A stretch of 64,000 bases of DNA from positions 310,001-374,000 of the forward strand of contig NZ_SWCM01000003.1 in NCBI RefSeq assembly GCF_005116645.1, written 5' to 3'. A program made the translations under genes and the position numbers. The notes under the pieces were generated by a model. It searched no databases and had not been told where the DNA came from. It was given only the letters and a program-made list of their open reading frames with translations. Of this stretch, positions 36,034 to 44,272 are shown one piece after another (the first letter of the stretch is position 1; each line of letters opens with the position of its first letter). Source of the DNA: Desulfopila sp. IMCC35006 (lineage in GTDB: Bacteria; Desulfobacterota; Desulfobulbia; Desulfobulbales; Desulfocapsaceae).

Positions 36034-36942
36034 TCAAACCCCTTTTTTTCGCTGCAAAACGAACATGGCCGCAAGCACGACAAAGACGCCGGGTATAACG
36101 CGCAATGGCGGCAGCCCATGGCCGAGTGCCAGATCAATCAGCAGAACCAGGGCAGGATACAGATAGGAATAGGCAGCCACCCGGGTGGGTCCCAGATAAG
36201 TAACTGCATACTGGGTCAGAAAAAATGTTATAATAGTAGTGAATACGACAAGATAAGCTATTCCCGCCCAGGCAAAAACCGGAACTGCAGCCCAGTCGAC
36301 CGTGCGGAACCTGCTGCCGGTTACCAGCAGAAGCCAGAGACTGCCCGTCACCAGAACCCAGAAGGTCATGATCGCCATCGATTCGCCCCGGTGGACAAGT
36401 TTTACCAGCGGAGTATAAAGCCCCATGCCAATACAGCCGACAAGAAAGATCACATCCCCTCTGTTCCACTGCATGGCGAAAAGCTGCGCGAGATCCCCCC
36501 GGAAGATAACCCAGATCACACCAATCAACCCGCAGGCAAGCGCCACCAGCTGCTCTTTCTGTAAACGCTCACCGAGCAGCACCAGGGCATACAGCCCCGA
36601 GATGGAGGGAACAAGAGCAAAAATGACGCTGATATTGAGGGCGCTGGTATAACGCAGGGCTAAAAACATGGCACAGAAAAAAATCACCAGGCAGCCACTG
36701 ATCAGAGCGCAACGGAAAAACAGCGAAAAAGAGAAGCCCAAGCCGTATTTATAATACACCCAGGGCCCGAAAATACAGGCGGCGAGGGTAAAACGGACAA
36801 AGGTCAGGACCGCCGGATCAAGCTCCGCGGTTATCGCAGCGCCGACGGTAAAAGAGGTGGAAACAAGAGTCGCCGCCAACAGCATCAGCAGATGAATAAA
36901 CAACAGGGAATGCTTTGCACCCTTTTCAGACAACAGCCTCAA
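36034..36942 (-). CDS. EamA-type DMT exporter
   Basis: A 302-residue ten-helix transporter with two EamA repeats (about 15-145 and 155-295). The start is a TTG that overlaps the TGA of the SPFH gene (TTGA), with GGAG just upstream; no earlier ATG exists in the frame, so coupled translation from TTG is likely. Exports an unknown small metabolite. Convergent with the J-domain gene at 35177-36007. Confidence 0.82.
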   Translation of the reverse strand: MRLLSEKGAKHSLLFIHLLMLLAATLVSTSFTVGAAITAELDPAVLTFVRFTLAACIFGPWVYYKYGLGFSFSLFFRCALISGCLVIFFCAMFLALRYTSALNISVIFALVPSISGLYALVLLGERLQKEQLVALACGLIGVIWVIFRGDLAQLFAMQWNRGDVIFLVGCIGMGLYTPLVKLVHRGESMAIMTFWVLVTGSLWLLLVTGSRFRTVDWAAVPVFAWAGIAYLVVFTTIITFFLTQYAVTYLGPTRVAAYSYLYPALVLLIDLALGHGLPPLRVIPGVFVVLAAMFVLQRKKGV

Positions 36943-37904
36943 CTCCGCAAGCGGATTTCCGGTTCCGAACCGGTACTATCCGTCCCTTTCTTGACATGCT
37001 GGAAGGTTGACATCGCCGTAGCGACCATCGCACTCATATCGGTGAGGTTGCCAGGTACGATCATCGTGTTGTTTTCTTTGGCAAGTTTGCCGAATTCGGT
37101 GAGATACTGCTTGGCCACCTCAAGACTGGCGGCCTCTTTGCCACCCGGAGCAGAGAGTGCCTCTGCCACCCGCTTGATGCCTTCAGCAGTTGCCTCGGCC
37201 ACTTTCAGGATCTCCAGGGCCCGGCCTTCGGCTTCGTTTACCCGTTTGATTTTCTCGCCTTCGGACAGGTAAATTGCCTCTCCCCGGTCTCCTTCCGCCC
37301 GGTTTAAAATAGCCTGCTTTTCGCCTTCCGACCTGGCTATTTCGGCCCGTTTCTCCCGTTCGGCCTTCATCTGCTTCTCCATCGCTTCAAGGACCGTTCT
37401 TGGCGGCTGGATATCTTTGATTTCATAACGAAGCACCTTGACGCCCCAGCTGGCAGTCGCTTCATCAAGGGCCATAACGACCTGGCCGTTGAGGCTCTCC
37501 CGCGCTTCAAAAGTGTTATCGAGAGAAATCTTGCCGATCGCCGAGCGCAGACTGGTCTGGGCGAGCTGAGTGGCGGCAAAACGATAGTCGTCAATGCCGT
37601 AGGCGGACATTTTCGAATTCACTACCTGCAGGTAGAGGATCCCATCAACCTCCAGAGTGACGTTATCCGCGGTTATACAGGTCTGCGCGGCAATATCTAT
37701 CGGCTCTTCCTTTAAGATTCGTTTATACGCAACTACATCCAGAAACGGGATGAGGATATGAAAGCCGGCTTCCAGGGTTGTCCGATACTTGCCAAGCCTT
37801 TCAACCACATATTCAGAACGCTGGGGAACCACCACCGCAGTCTTCCACAGGACCACCACGACAAATACCAGGATAACTCCGAGAGCTATGAGATTTTGTT
37901 CCAT
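36939..37904 (-). CDS. SPFH/stomatin-family membrane protein (QmcA-like)
   Basis: A 321-residue protein; ATG 37904 follows GGAGGAGG, and the open frame upstream of it is not used. One N-terminal membrane helix (LIALGVILVFVVVVLW), then the band-7 domain (about 25-200: VVPQRSEYVVERLGKY, ILKEEPIDIAAQ), then a long charged coiled coil (KAEREKRAEIARSEGEKQA) that drives oligomers. Such proteins form membrane scaffolds near proteases. It lies 79 bases after the nfeD gene, the standard operon partner, and overlaps the DMT gene start. Confidence 0.9.
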   Translation of the reverse strand: MEQNLIALGVILVFVVVVLWKTAVVVPQRSEYVVERLGKYRTTLEAGFHILIPFLDVVAYKRILKEEPIDIAAQTCITADNVTLEVDGILYLQVVNSKMSAYGIDDYRFAATQLAQTSLRSAIGKISLDNTFEARESLNGQVVMALDEATASWGVKVLRYEIKDIQPPRTVLEAMEKQMKAEREKRAEIARSEGEKQAILNRAEGDRGEAIYLSEGEKIKRVNEAEGRALEILKVAEATAEGIKRVAEALSAPGGKEAASLEVAKQYLTEFGKLAKENNTMIVPGNLTDMSAMVATAMSTFQHVKKGTDSTGSEPEIRLRS

Positions 37905-37983
37905 ATTTTCCTCCTCCCCTTGCGGGGTTGATGGCTTGGCAAACAGCAGGTGAATGGGCAGCATATCTTCCCGTTTACCGGGG

Positions 37984-38433
37984 TTAGACTTTTTCCACAT
38001 GAATAACCAGATCTTTCTGACGAACGATGGCGACAATCTCGCCCTCCTCTATTTTTTCGTCGGCGCTGGCTCGCCAGGATGTTCCCGAATATTTAATCCG
38101 CCCTTCGGCAGGGGGAGCGATGGTCATGCTGACAACCCCCTTGTCACCGGGAACTGCACGCATCACATCCTCATCGGCTTCTCCGTCTTTGGGTTTGGCA
38201 GGAAACAACCTGTTCTGGATACTCTCTCTTAAGCCCAGCAGGGAAACAAGAGAGGCACAGATAAAAAGAGCCAGCTGCCAGGCGATACTGATCTGGGTCA
38301 GCCAGGCAGCGAGAGCCGTCACCAGAGCCCCCAGTCCGAAAAAGAACAGGACAAAACCAGGCACCGCCATTTCGAGAAAAAACAGCATTACCCCGATAAT
38401 CAGCCAGTACAGTGCAGGATCAATCATTGTCAT
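37984..38433 (-). CDS. nfeD: NfeD short-form membrane protein
   Basis: A 149-residue protein with three or four helices in residues 8-72 (LYWLIIGVMLFFLEMAVPGFVLFFFGLG) and a C-terminal OB-fold barrel (about 85-149, GRIKYSGTSWRASADEKI). This is the short NfeD form without a protease domain. NfeD proteins work with SPFH proteins in membrane quality control; the SPFH gene follows directly. GGGGAG precedes the ATG by five bases. Confidence 0.88.
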   Translation of the reverse strand: MTMIDPALYWLIIGVMLFFLEMAVPGFVLFFFGLGALVTALAAWLTQISIAWQLALFICASLVSLLGLRESIQNRLFPAKPKDGEADEDVMRAVPGDKGVVSMTIAPPAEGRIKYSGTSWRASADEKIEEGEIVAIVRQKDLVIHVEKV

Positions 38434-38460
38434 CGCATCTCCCCTTCTTGGTTTAAACGA

Positions 38461-38493
38461 AGAAAGGAGGGCTATCTGCCAGCCCTCCTTTCT
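38461..38493 (-). terminator. 13-bp stem-loop terminator
   Basis: AGAAAGGAGGGCT (38461-38473) pairs perfectly with AGCCCTCCTTTCT (38481-38493) around a 7-base loop. It lies between the zinc-ribbon gene end (38578) and nfeD on the same strand, so it should end the zinc-ribbon transcript. On the minus strand CTTCGTTT follows. Confidence 0.7.
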
Positions 38494-38577
38494 TCAGTTT
38501 TACCAGATTTATCCAGACACCGCCACCCCCCACAGGACATCATCAACAAAGAGGATACAGGGATGGTCGCTACCGTC

Positions 38578-39456
38578 TCAATTACGCGAAAAAATACCTT
38601 TCACCTGGAGCCATGCTTTCTTGATTGCAGTCCCGAGAGAAGATTGGTCCTTGGCTGCATCGGCTGCACGAGCCGCTACGGCGGCGCCTTCTGCATCCTG
38701 CTCCCCGCCGGTGTCCGCAGCCTTCGCTGCATCTTCAACTGGTGCACAATCGGCGCAATACAACAGACCATCTCTGGTCAGAAAAGACTCGCCATGGTTT
38801 TCACTCTTACCGCATTGCCGGCATTGTTTTTTGTCAACAACGGCAGGCTCGGGTTCGCTCTCATCGGTTTCTTCAACCAGCTGGACATCATCCCATACGA
38901 TCTCCCCGTCCTGGTCTCCATCGACTGCGGCAATTTCAGGGGCGACAGTTGCGCCGGCGGCTGGCTGAGTAAAATCATCCTCAAGAGCCCCCATATCTAC
39001 CGGACTCCCCTCCGGCACGTCTGCCTGCTCAGCCCCCCCCTCGACTTCTGCTAACTGCAGATCAATCTCAGCGGCGACATCGTCCCAATTGAGTGACTCC
39101 TCCTCCGTGGCGATCTCCTGGGCAGGCGGTTGTATTGACGGGCCTGTTCCGGCCGGACCGTCGTCGAGATCGAGCATTTGTTCCGTTGCATTGCCTGACA
39201 GGGCTTCTGCGGTGACGGTGTGAGCTTCAGTTTCTTGCTGAAGAATGGGTGCTGCATCCTCTTTGGCAGTAGTCGGGGAATTCGCTGGAGCAGATGCCGC
39301 CGCTGCGACATGGGCAGCTTCTGTAGAGAGCTCAGCCGCCATCTCGTGAACGACATCAAAAATACCCTGACATTTCGGACATTTAACTTTTCGTCCAAGA
39401 TAGGAATCATCTGCAGAACCTTTTACTCCGCAGTGGGGACAATGTAATTTCATCAA
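38578..39456 (-). CDS. Zinc-ribbon protein with acidic middle, unknown
   Basis: A 292-residue protein. Residues 1-35 form a CxxC zinc ribbon of the MJ0042/GYF type (LHCPHCGVKGS...VKCPKCQGIFDV). Residues 40-205 are acidic and rich in Ala, Glu and Asp, low in structure. A second CxxC pair (QCRQCGKSE...LYCADCAPVE, about 212-240) is followed by an Ala-rich stretch and a basic end (KKAWLQVKGIFSRN). Similar layouts occur in delta-proteobacterial proteins of unknown role. It stands alone; a promoter should lie in the 39457-39795 gap. Confidence 0.75.
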   Translation of the reverse strand: MMKLHCPHCGVKGSADDSYLGRKVKCPKCQGIFDVVHEMAAELSTEAAHVAAAASAPANSPTTAKEDAAPILQQETEAHTVTAEALSGNATEQMLDLDDGPAGTGPSIQPPAQEIATEEESLNWDDVAAEIDLQLAEVEGGAEQADVPEGSPVDMGALEDDFTQPAAGATVAPEIAAVDGDQDGEIVWDDVQLVEETDESEPEPAVVDKKQCRQCGKSENHGESFLTRDGLLYCADCAPVEDAAKAADTGGEQDAEGAAVAARAADAAKDQSSLGTAIKKAWLQVKGIFSRN

Positions 39457-39608
39457 ACTCCTCCAACTCTTTTAATCTTTTCTTGCCGTAAGTCTCGTCC
39501 GGAGATACATTCATTCATCAGTAATGCTCCACCTTCTGGCTACCACTCTTCTCAAGAGTATTTCATAAAAATATTTGAATTATGCGTACACTCTTCGTAT
39601 TGTTAATG

Positions 39609-39700
39609 AGTACTTTGCAGATAATACTCTTGTCTTGTTGCAAAAAACAATGTCTCTTAAAGGACTTACCCCGGCTTTCTTTCATTTTTCCGAGGAGAGG
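39609..39700 (+). repeat. Palindromic repeat family, copy B
   Basis: AGTACTTTGCAGATAATACT at the left aligns along its length with copy E read on its own strand (AGTACCTTACAGATTCTTTT); GTCTC and AAGG-ACTTACCCCGG close it. The tail CTTTCTTTCATTTTTCCGAGGAG matches copy A. The rest of the 39457-39795 gap holds a small dyad ACTCTT-CTC-AAGAGT (39545-39559) and no supported gene. Confidence 0.55.
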
Positions 39701-39795
39701 AATTGATGCAAATACATTATCTTTTCAGTTATTCTGCCATTAAATAGAAGCTGATTACAAATATTTTTTTAGTCATTCTGCCGAAATCACCTAAA

Positions 39796-40281
39796 ATGGA
39801 AATTATCATCATAGCCGCAATGGCCCAAAACCGCATAATTGGCAAGAATGGTAAAATGCCCTGGCACATCCCGGAAGAGCTGCGTTTTTTCAAGAAAACG
39901 ACAATGGGATATCCGATGATCATGGGTCGAAAAACCTTCGAGTCTTTCCCTGCGCCCCTGCCGGGCAGGCGACATATTGTTCTCAGTCGTGATCGACACT
40001 ATACCCCGCGGGGCGGCGAATACGCTCCCAGCCTTGCAGATGCGCTCAAGCTGTGCGGACAGGTGAAAAAAGTCTTTCTTATCGGTGGCGCGGACATCTT
40101 CAAGCAGGGTTTATCGGTGGCGACATCCATGCTCCTGACCTATCTGGAAAGAGAAGTCGAGGGTGATGTAAGCTTCCCGGAATTTTCGGAAGAGCAATTT
40201 ATTGAGGTGAGCCGGCAGCATCTGCCCGACGGATCAGAACCATATACGATCGTGAGATATGACCGTCGGATACATGACTGA
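39796..40281 (+). CDS. folA: Dihydrofolate reductase
   Basis: A 161-residue enzyme that reduces dihydrofolate with NADPH. It has the family start IIIAAMAQNRIIGKNGKMPWHIPEEL (Trp in the Met20-loop region, Glu at 29 where Asp27 acts in E. coli), the NADPH motif MGRKTFESFP, and VFLIGGADIF. Length is usual. No ribosome site is obvious. The btuR gene follows 43 bases on in the same direction. No thymidylate synthase gene is near. Confidence 0.93.
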   Translation: MEIIIIAAMAQNRIIGKNGKMPWHIPEELRFFKKTTMGYPMIMGRKTFESFPAPLPGRRHIVLSRDRHYTPRGGEYAPSLADALKLCGQVKKVFLIGGADIFKQGLSVATSMLLTYLEREVEGDVSFPEFSEEQFIEVSRQHLPDGSEPYTIVRYDRRIHD

Positions 40282-40324
40282 CGCGACCTGTAACATAGCA
40301 ACTTTTCGATTACGCGAGGCGAAA

Positions 40325-40894
40325 ATGGATGACCAGCCGATCATCACCAAGTTTACTCCCAAAAAGCCACAGGGGCTCATTGTCGTTATAACCGGCAACG
40401 GTAAAGGAAAAACAACCTCCGCCATGGGCATGGCTTTGCGGGGTTGCGGACACGGCCTGAAAACAACCATTGTGCAATTCATGAAGGGAGATCTGTATTC
40501 CGGGGAATGGGACGGCGTCAAGATGCTGGAACCACTGGTCAAATTATACCATACCGGTAAAGGGTTCTGCGGTATCGAAGGCAATCCTTATGCCCATTCC
40601 GAGCACCGAAAAAATGCCCAGGAGGCCATTCAGCTGATAACCCGTATACTCAGCGCCGATGACTGTGACACCCTTATCCTCGATGAGATCAACAATGCCC
40701 TGCAGTTAAAACTGGTTGATCTTGACCAGGTAAAGAATATCATCTCTTCCCGCCCGGCACATATGCACCTTGTCCTGACCGGCAGAGACGCCCATCCGGA
40801 GATCATCGAGCTTGCTGATACCGTCAGCGAGGTACGGGAAATAAAGCACGCCTATCGAAAAGAGATTGAACCTCAACCGGGAATCGATTTCTGA
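40325..40894 (+). CDS. btuR: Cob(I)alamin adenosyltransferase
   Basis: A 189-residue CobO/BtuR-type enzyme that transfers adenosyl from ATP to cob(I)alamin or corrinoid. I start at ATG 40325 with GAGGCG upstream, not at the earlier ATG that overlaps folA. The P-loop is GNGKGKTTSAMG (about residues 24-35), followed by TIVQFMKG, the GNPYAHSEHRK loop and TLILDEINNALQ (Walker B), as in the family. It fits an anaerobe using adenosylcobalamin. No cobalamin riboswitch is seen in front of it. Confidence 0.9.
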   Translation: MDDQPIITKFTPKKPQGLIVVITGNGKGKTTSAMGMALRGCGHGLKTTIVQFMKGDLYSGEWDGVKMLEPLVKLYHTGKGFCGIEGNPYAHSEHRKNAQEAIQLITRILSADDCDTLILDEINNALQLKLVDLDQVKNIISSRPAHMHLVLTGRDAHPEIIELADTVSEVREIKHAYRKEIEPQPGIDF

Positions 40895-40931
40895 CATCGG
40901 TAAACGAAAAAAGACCATCAGGACGGGGTAC

Positions 40932-40971
40932 AACAAAGGCCGATTCGCATAGGCGACCCGGCCTTTGTTGA
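40932..40971. terminator. 12-bp hairpin between convergent genes
   Basis: CAACAAAGGCCG (40932-40943) pairs with CGGCCTTTGTTG (40960-40971); 16-base loop. It sits 37 bases past the btuR stop and 33 before the end of the opposite zinc-ribbon gene, so may serve both. U-runs are weak on either side. Confidence 0.55.
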
Positions 40972-41003
40972 TGGGATGTACAACTACGATTTTCCCGGTT
41001 AGA

Positions 41004-41225
41004 TCAAGATATTTCAGCAGGTTTACAGAGTTCGGTTTCCTCGGCAGCAACCCGGCCGCAGGATTGACAGGAAAATTTCATTGCTGCAAGTTTTTCTTTG
41101 CATACATGGCTGGCAGCAACATCGGTTGCTCCACAGTACGAGCAGGAAAGCGATTCAACGGTAGGATTGCACAGATGACCAGGGTCATCTGCCACAGCCC
41201 CACAACTTTTACAGGTATGAGCCAT
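41004..41225 (-). CDS. Small protein with three Cys-rich zinc-binding repeats
   Basis: A 73-residue protein; AGGAGG is six bases before ATG 41225, whereas the open frame further upstream has no family likeness. It consists of three repeats of C-x2-C-G with a third Cys about nine residues on: CKSCGAVADDPGHLC, CSYCGATDVAASHVC and CQSCGRVAAEETELC, a rubredoxin-like or zinc-ribbon spacing. Metal is probably zinc, though iron is possible. I know no function. Confidence 0.75.
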   Translation of the reverse strand: MAHTCKSCGAVADDPGHLCNPTVESLSCSYCGATDVAASHVCKEKLAAMKFSCQSCGRVAAEETELCKPAEIS

Positions 41226-41411
41226 AACATGCCTCCTTAAATGAGCACTTTGATACGGTTTCTTATATTTATCGACAACCGTCATATTCTTCTCGAAAAG
41301 AGCAACAGAATGTTTACAAGAAAAGAAACCGGCTTGAGAGAAGAACGATACCCCGGCAACATATATTCGAAGCATCCGCCAAAGAATGTAAGCAAACTAA
41401 GGTGATTGTCA

Positions 41412-41903
41412 ATGTCTATGCGAACCATACTTATGTCACTCCCTTTACTGTCAAGCCTTATCTCCTGCACTGTATCCTCCCCGGCCGGTGCACTGATCGA
41501 CGGCCATCTGCGCCCCTGCCCGAATAGCCCCAACTGCGTCACCAGTGACAGCGGCGACAGTACAAACACCAATCGAGTGAGGCCGCTCAGCTTTTCCGGC
41601 AGTTCCGAAAAAGCCTGGCAACGGATACAAGGTATCATAAAAGGTATGGGTGGAGAAATCGAAGAAGTACAGCCCTTATACCTCCGGGCTGCATTTCGTT
41701 CGACAGTCTTTCACTTCGTCGATGATGTGGAACTCAGAATGGTTCCCGCAGAAAAGGTGATCCACATTCGATCCGGGGCGAATGTCGGGTACTGGGATTT
41801 CGGGGTAAACAAAAAACGTGTTCAGAAAATACGCCAACTCTTCCAGCAAGAATCCGCCGGCGACATGCAGCCCCGCCCGGACACTTCATCCGGAACGGGG
41901 TAG
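41412..41903 (+). CDS. DUF1499-family lipoprotein
   Basis: A 163-residue protein starting at ATG 41412, seven bases after AAGGTG. It has a lipoprotein signal (LLSSLISC), then the DUF1499 pattern: RPCPNSPNCVTSD, RPLSFSGSSEKAWQRIQGII, YLRAAFRSTVFHFVDDVELRM and IHIRSGANVGYWDFGVNKKR. The family is widespread in proteobacteria and plants and has no agreed function. It converges with the YceI gene, 12 bases apart. Confidence 0.82.
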   Translation: MSMRTILMSLPLLSSLISCTVSSPAGALIDGHLRPCPNSPNCVTSDSGDSTNTNRVRPLSFSGSSEKAWQRIQGIIKGMGGEIEEVQPLYLRAAFRSTVFHFVDDVELRMVPAEKVIHIRSGANVGYWDFGVNKKRVQKIRQLFQQESAGDMQPRPDTSSGTG

Positions 41904-41915
41904 AACCACCTTTGC

Positions 41916-42515
41916 TCATTTTTTGTCACTGAGCGCTTCCAGGGTAACCAGTATCTCAACATCTTTACCGACCAATCCCATCTGGTAAAATTTTCCGGTT
42001 CCAATATGATAGGCAAGACGGTCGATAGTCAGATCTCCGTTAAAGCCGATAACTTCCTTACCTTTCACCGCAGGATGATCCTTGATGCCAGCGAGGGTAA
42101 GAGGCAGGGTCAGGTCGTACGCGACGCCCTTGACCGTGAATTGTCCGGCAACTTCATAGACATTGTTGCCGGCATCGGTAATTTTAGTCGAGACAAAAGT
42201 CATCAACGGGAAATGCTCTGTATCGAAAAAATCGGTGGACTGGAGGTGCTTGTCCCGCTTGGCAATATCCGTGTTGACCGAGTCTGTTTTAATCTCAAAG
42301 ACGAATCTGCTTTCCGCCAGATTTGCCGGATCAAACTGTATCTCACCGGAAAAGTCGTTAAACTTTCCGTCTACTTTTGAATAAATATGACTGATCCGAA
42401 AATAAAAATTGGAATGTGCCTTGTCCAACTCCCATTCCCGCGCCGCGGCCCTGACCGTCTGTCCCGCCGAAACCAGGCAGAACAGAGCAATCACCATACA
42501 TAAAAACTTTTTCAT
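41916..42515 (-). CDS. YceI-family periplasmic protein
   Basis: A 199-residue precursor with a signal peptide (ending near AGQTVRA-AA) and the lipocalin-like YceI barrel (WELDKAHSNFYFRISHIYSKVDG, FPLMTFVSTKI, DLTLPLTLAG, YHIGTG). These proteins bind isoprenoids such as quinones in their cavity. GAGGAG is six bases before the ATG. The gene for a cytochrome b-like membrane protein ends 51 bases upstream on the same strand, so they probably form an operon, as YceI and cytochrome b561 often do. Confidence 0.9.
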   Translation of the reverse strand: MKKFLCMVIALFCLVSAGQTVRAAAREWELDKAHSNFYFRISHIYSKVDGKFNDFSGEIQFDPANLAESRFVFEIKTDSVNTDIAKRDKHLQSTDFFDTEHFPLMTFVSTKITDAGNNVYEVAGQFTVKGVAYDLTLPLTLAGIKDHPAVKGKEVIGFNGDLTIDRLAYHIGTGKFYQMGLVGKDVEILVTLEALSDKK

Positions 42516-42566
42516 AACAGTCTCCTCGTGATGTGTTGGTGGAACGGTTATTCTCTCCAGCGATCC

Positions 42567-43232
42567 TTATTCTCCTGGCGGCATTGAGAGTACTTTACTG
42601 CCAAACACGGCCAGCATCACACCAACCACCGAGAAGAGCAGAGCAACTCTTGGCACGCTCTGTTCAAACGAATCACAGACAGACAGGACATGAAGGGCCA
42701 TGAGTACGACAGCGAGATAGCCCAGAAAGCGATGCAAGAGACGCCATCGCCGGTAGCTGATTCTCAATTGCTGACGCCACTGCGCAGAAATGACCAGAAC
42801 GGCAACAATACAGAGCAGCACCATACCGACCATCTCCGGCCAGTATTTGAGGCCAATGGGCAGATTGGTCACCCCTTCTGGAATCAATACCAGGAGCATG
42901 TGCATGATAGCCAGCAGGCCAATAATGATCCCGTTGATCCGGTGCCACCGCATCAGACCGGCAACACCGAAGAGCTGCTGTAACCATTTCCCTCTTGCGG
43001 CAAGCAGGATCTGGACAAGTAATAAGACAGCAGCAAGAAGACCGGCCATCTGGCCTGACCGCAGCATGATCTTATCATTGCCCACCTTGTACCAGATGGT
43101 CTGGGATTCATAGACAAAGGGAATGGACAAGGCTGCGCTGATGACCAGAAGCAATACTGCACCGATCAAGACACGGTAGTATGTCAACTTTATCGACTTG
43201 GATCTGGTTGAGGAAGCAACCACTTTCGCCAT
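42567..43232 (-). CDS. Ferric-reductase-like transmembrane haem b protein
   Basis: A 221-residue membrane protein with about six helices. Paired His in neighbouring helices (RWHRINGIIIGLLAIMH and LLHRFLGYLAVVLMALH) sit with the usual spacing for two b-type haems. There is no FAD/NAD domain, so it is only the membrane electron-transfer part and would need a partner. GGAGGG precedes the ATG by eight bases. First gene of an operon with the YceI protein, suggesting transfer of electrons to or from a quinone or lipid in the periplasm. Confidence 0.8.
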   Translation of the reverse strand: MAKVVASSTRSKSIKLTYYRVLIGAVLLLVISAALSIPFVYESQTIWYKVGNDKIMLRSGQMAGLLAAVLLLVQILLAARGKWLQQLFGVAGLMRWHRINGIIIGLLAIMHMLLVLIPEGVTNLPIGLKYWPEMVGMVLLCIVAVLVISAQWRQQLRISYRRWRLLHRFLGYLAVVLMALHVLSVCDSFEQSVPRVALLFSVVGVMLAVFGSKVLSMPPGE

Positions 43233-43309
43233 GAGTGAACCCTCCTGTCATCTCTTCCTTTTCTGACGATAAGACACGAACGCAAAGATGGCTATCTAAG
43301 GAAAAGAAT

Positions 43310-43672
43310 TTATCTGAGACCAGGATGTGCACTAATCTCTTCTTCTATCGCATCAGGATCTTCAGCGTTATAGCGGATGATATTCTGGAGATGGAGAAGA
43401 TTTTCCTGTTCAATAGCGGTAAACTTCAGGCTTATTTCATCACTGCCGACACGAACGGTTTCTCCATGCACCACGACGCCTTCAGCCAGTCCGGACAAAA
43501 AAATGGTAAAGGTGCAGGCACTGTTCACTGGAATCTTTTCAGCAATCTCCAGCAGGCAGCCGCCGACGCTGAGATTCGCAATTCGATCGACCGGGTACTC
43601 ACATCCGGCAACCGTCAGTTTTGCCCTTACATTAAAAAAAATCCGGCTGAATCGTCTTTTCTCGTCGGCCAT
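43310..43672 (-). CDS. Single-domain PilZ protein
   Basis: A 120-residue c-di-GMP receptor-like protein; GGAGGAG is just before ATG 43672. RRFSR at residues 6-10 and NLSVGG near 35 are the two c-di-GMP contact motifs; the barrel continues to EISLKFTAI and a C-terminal helix. With both motifs intact it should bind c-di-GMP. There is no effector domain, so it presumably acts by contact with another protein. Alone on its strand. Confidence 0.88.
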   Translation of the reverse strand: MADEKRRFSRIFFNVRAKLTVAGCEYPVDRIANLSVGGCLLEIAEKIPVNSACTFTIFLSGLAEGVVVHGETVRVGSDEISLKFTAIEQENLLHLQNIIRYNAEDPDAIEEEISAHPGLR

Positions 43673-43851
43673 ATCTCCTCCTTTGTTTTTGGAACGCCTT
43701 AGCAACTCTATTAAAACTATATCGAAACCGGTATAAAATTCAAGCGATCATCTTTTTTCGAACCGTGGTAAGATAGCAGGAGACAAAAGAGAGTGGCCAA
43801 GCCAATGTCACTCTATTCGGTTACATCATGCTACCTGAGGAATAACTTCTG

Positions 43852-44262
43852 ATGCAGGGAAACAATCACCCTAAAGGCAAACTGATTCTGCGCACCCTGG
43901 CCATGCCTGCCGACACCAACCCCGATGGAGATATTTTTGGCGGCTGGATCATGGCGCAGATGGATATAGCCGGCGGCATCATGGCTCGAGAAAAGACCTG
44001 TTCACGGATCGTCACCGTAGCCGTTGAGTCTATTACCTTTATCAAACCGGTACACGTCGGCGACGTCGTTTGCTGCTATGGCGAAGTCGTCAAAATCGGC
44101 ACGACCTCAATCACCATCAACCTTGAGGTCTGGGTAAAACCATCTCTTAACAGACCATCGAGAGAAGAGCTGAAATTCCAGGTGACCAAAGCCGCCTTCA
44201 CCTACGTTGCTGTCGATCACAGTGGCAGGAAGCAAGTCATACAGCGCGATTGCGTTTGCTGA
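43852..44262 (+). CDS. YciA-type acyl-CoA thioesterase
   Basis: A 136-residue hot-dog-fold enzyme. The characteristic helix TNPDGDIFGGWIMAQMD contains the Asn-Asp catalytic pair of YciA/BACH thioesterases, followed by VTVAVESITFIKPVHVGDVV. It hydrolyses acyl-CoA thioesters with wide specificity and acts as a multimer. GAGGAA is about nine bases before the ATG. It converges with the alpha/beta-hydrolase gene 10 bases on. Confidence 0.9.
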   Translation: MQGNNHPKGKLILRTLAMPADTNPDGDIFGGWIMAQMDIAGGIMAREKTCSRIVTVAVESITFIKPVHVGDVVCCYGEVVKIGTTSITINLEVWVKPSLNRPSREELKFQVTKAAFTYVAVDHSGRKQVIQRDCVC

Positions 44263-44272
44263 GAACTCACTC

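Noticed and set aside
39706-39747. 13-codon reading frame with a good GAGGAGAGG site before dihydrofolate reductase
   Set aside because: Could be a leader peptide, but it has no regulatory codon run or attenuator stem after it, and its ribosome-like site is part of repeat copy B.
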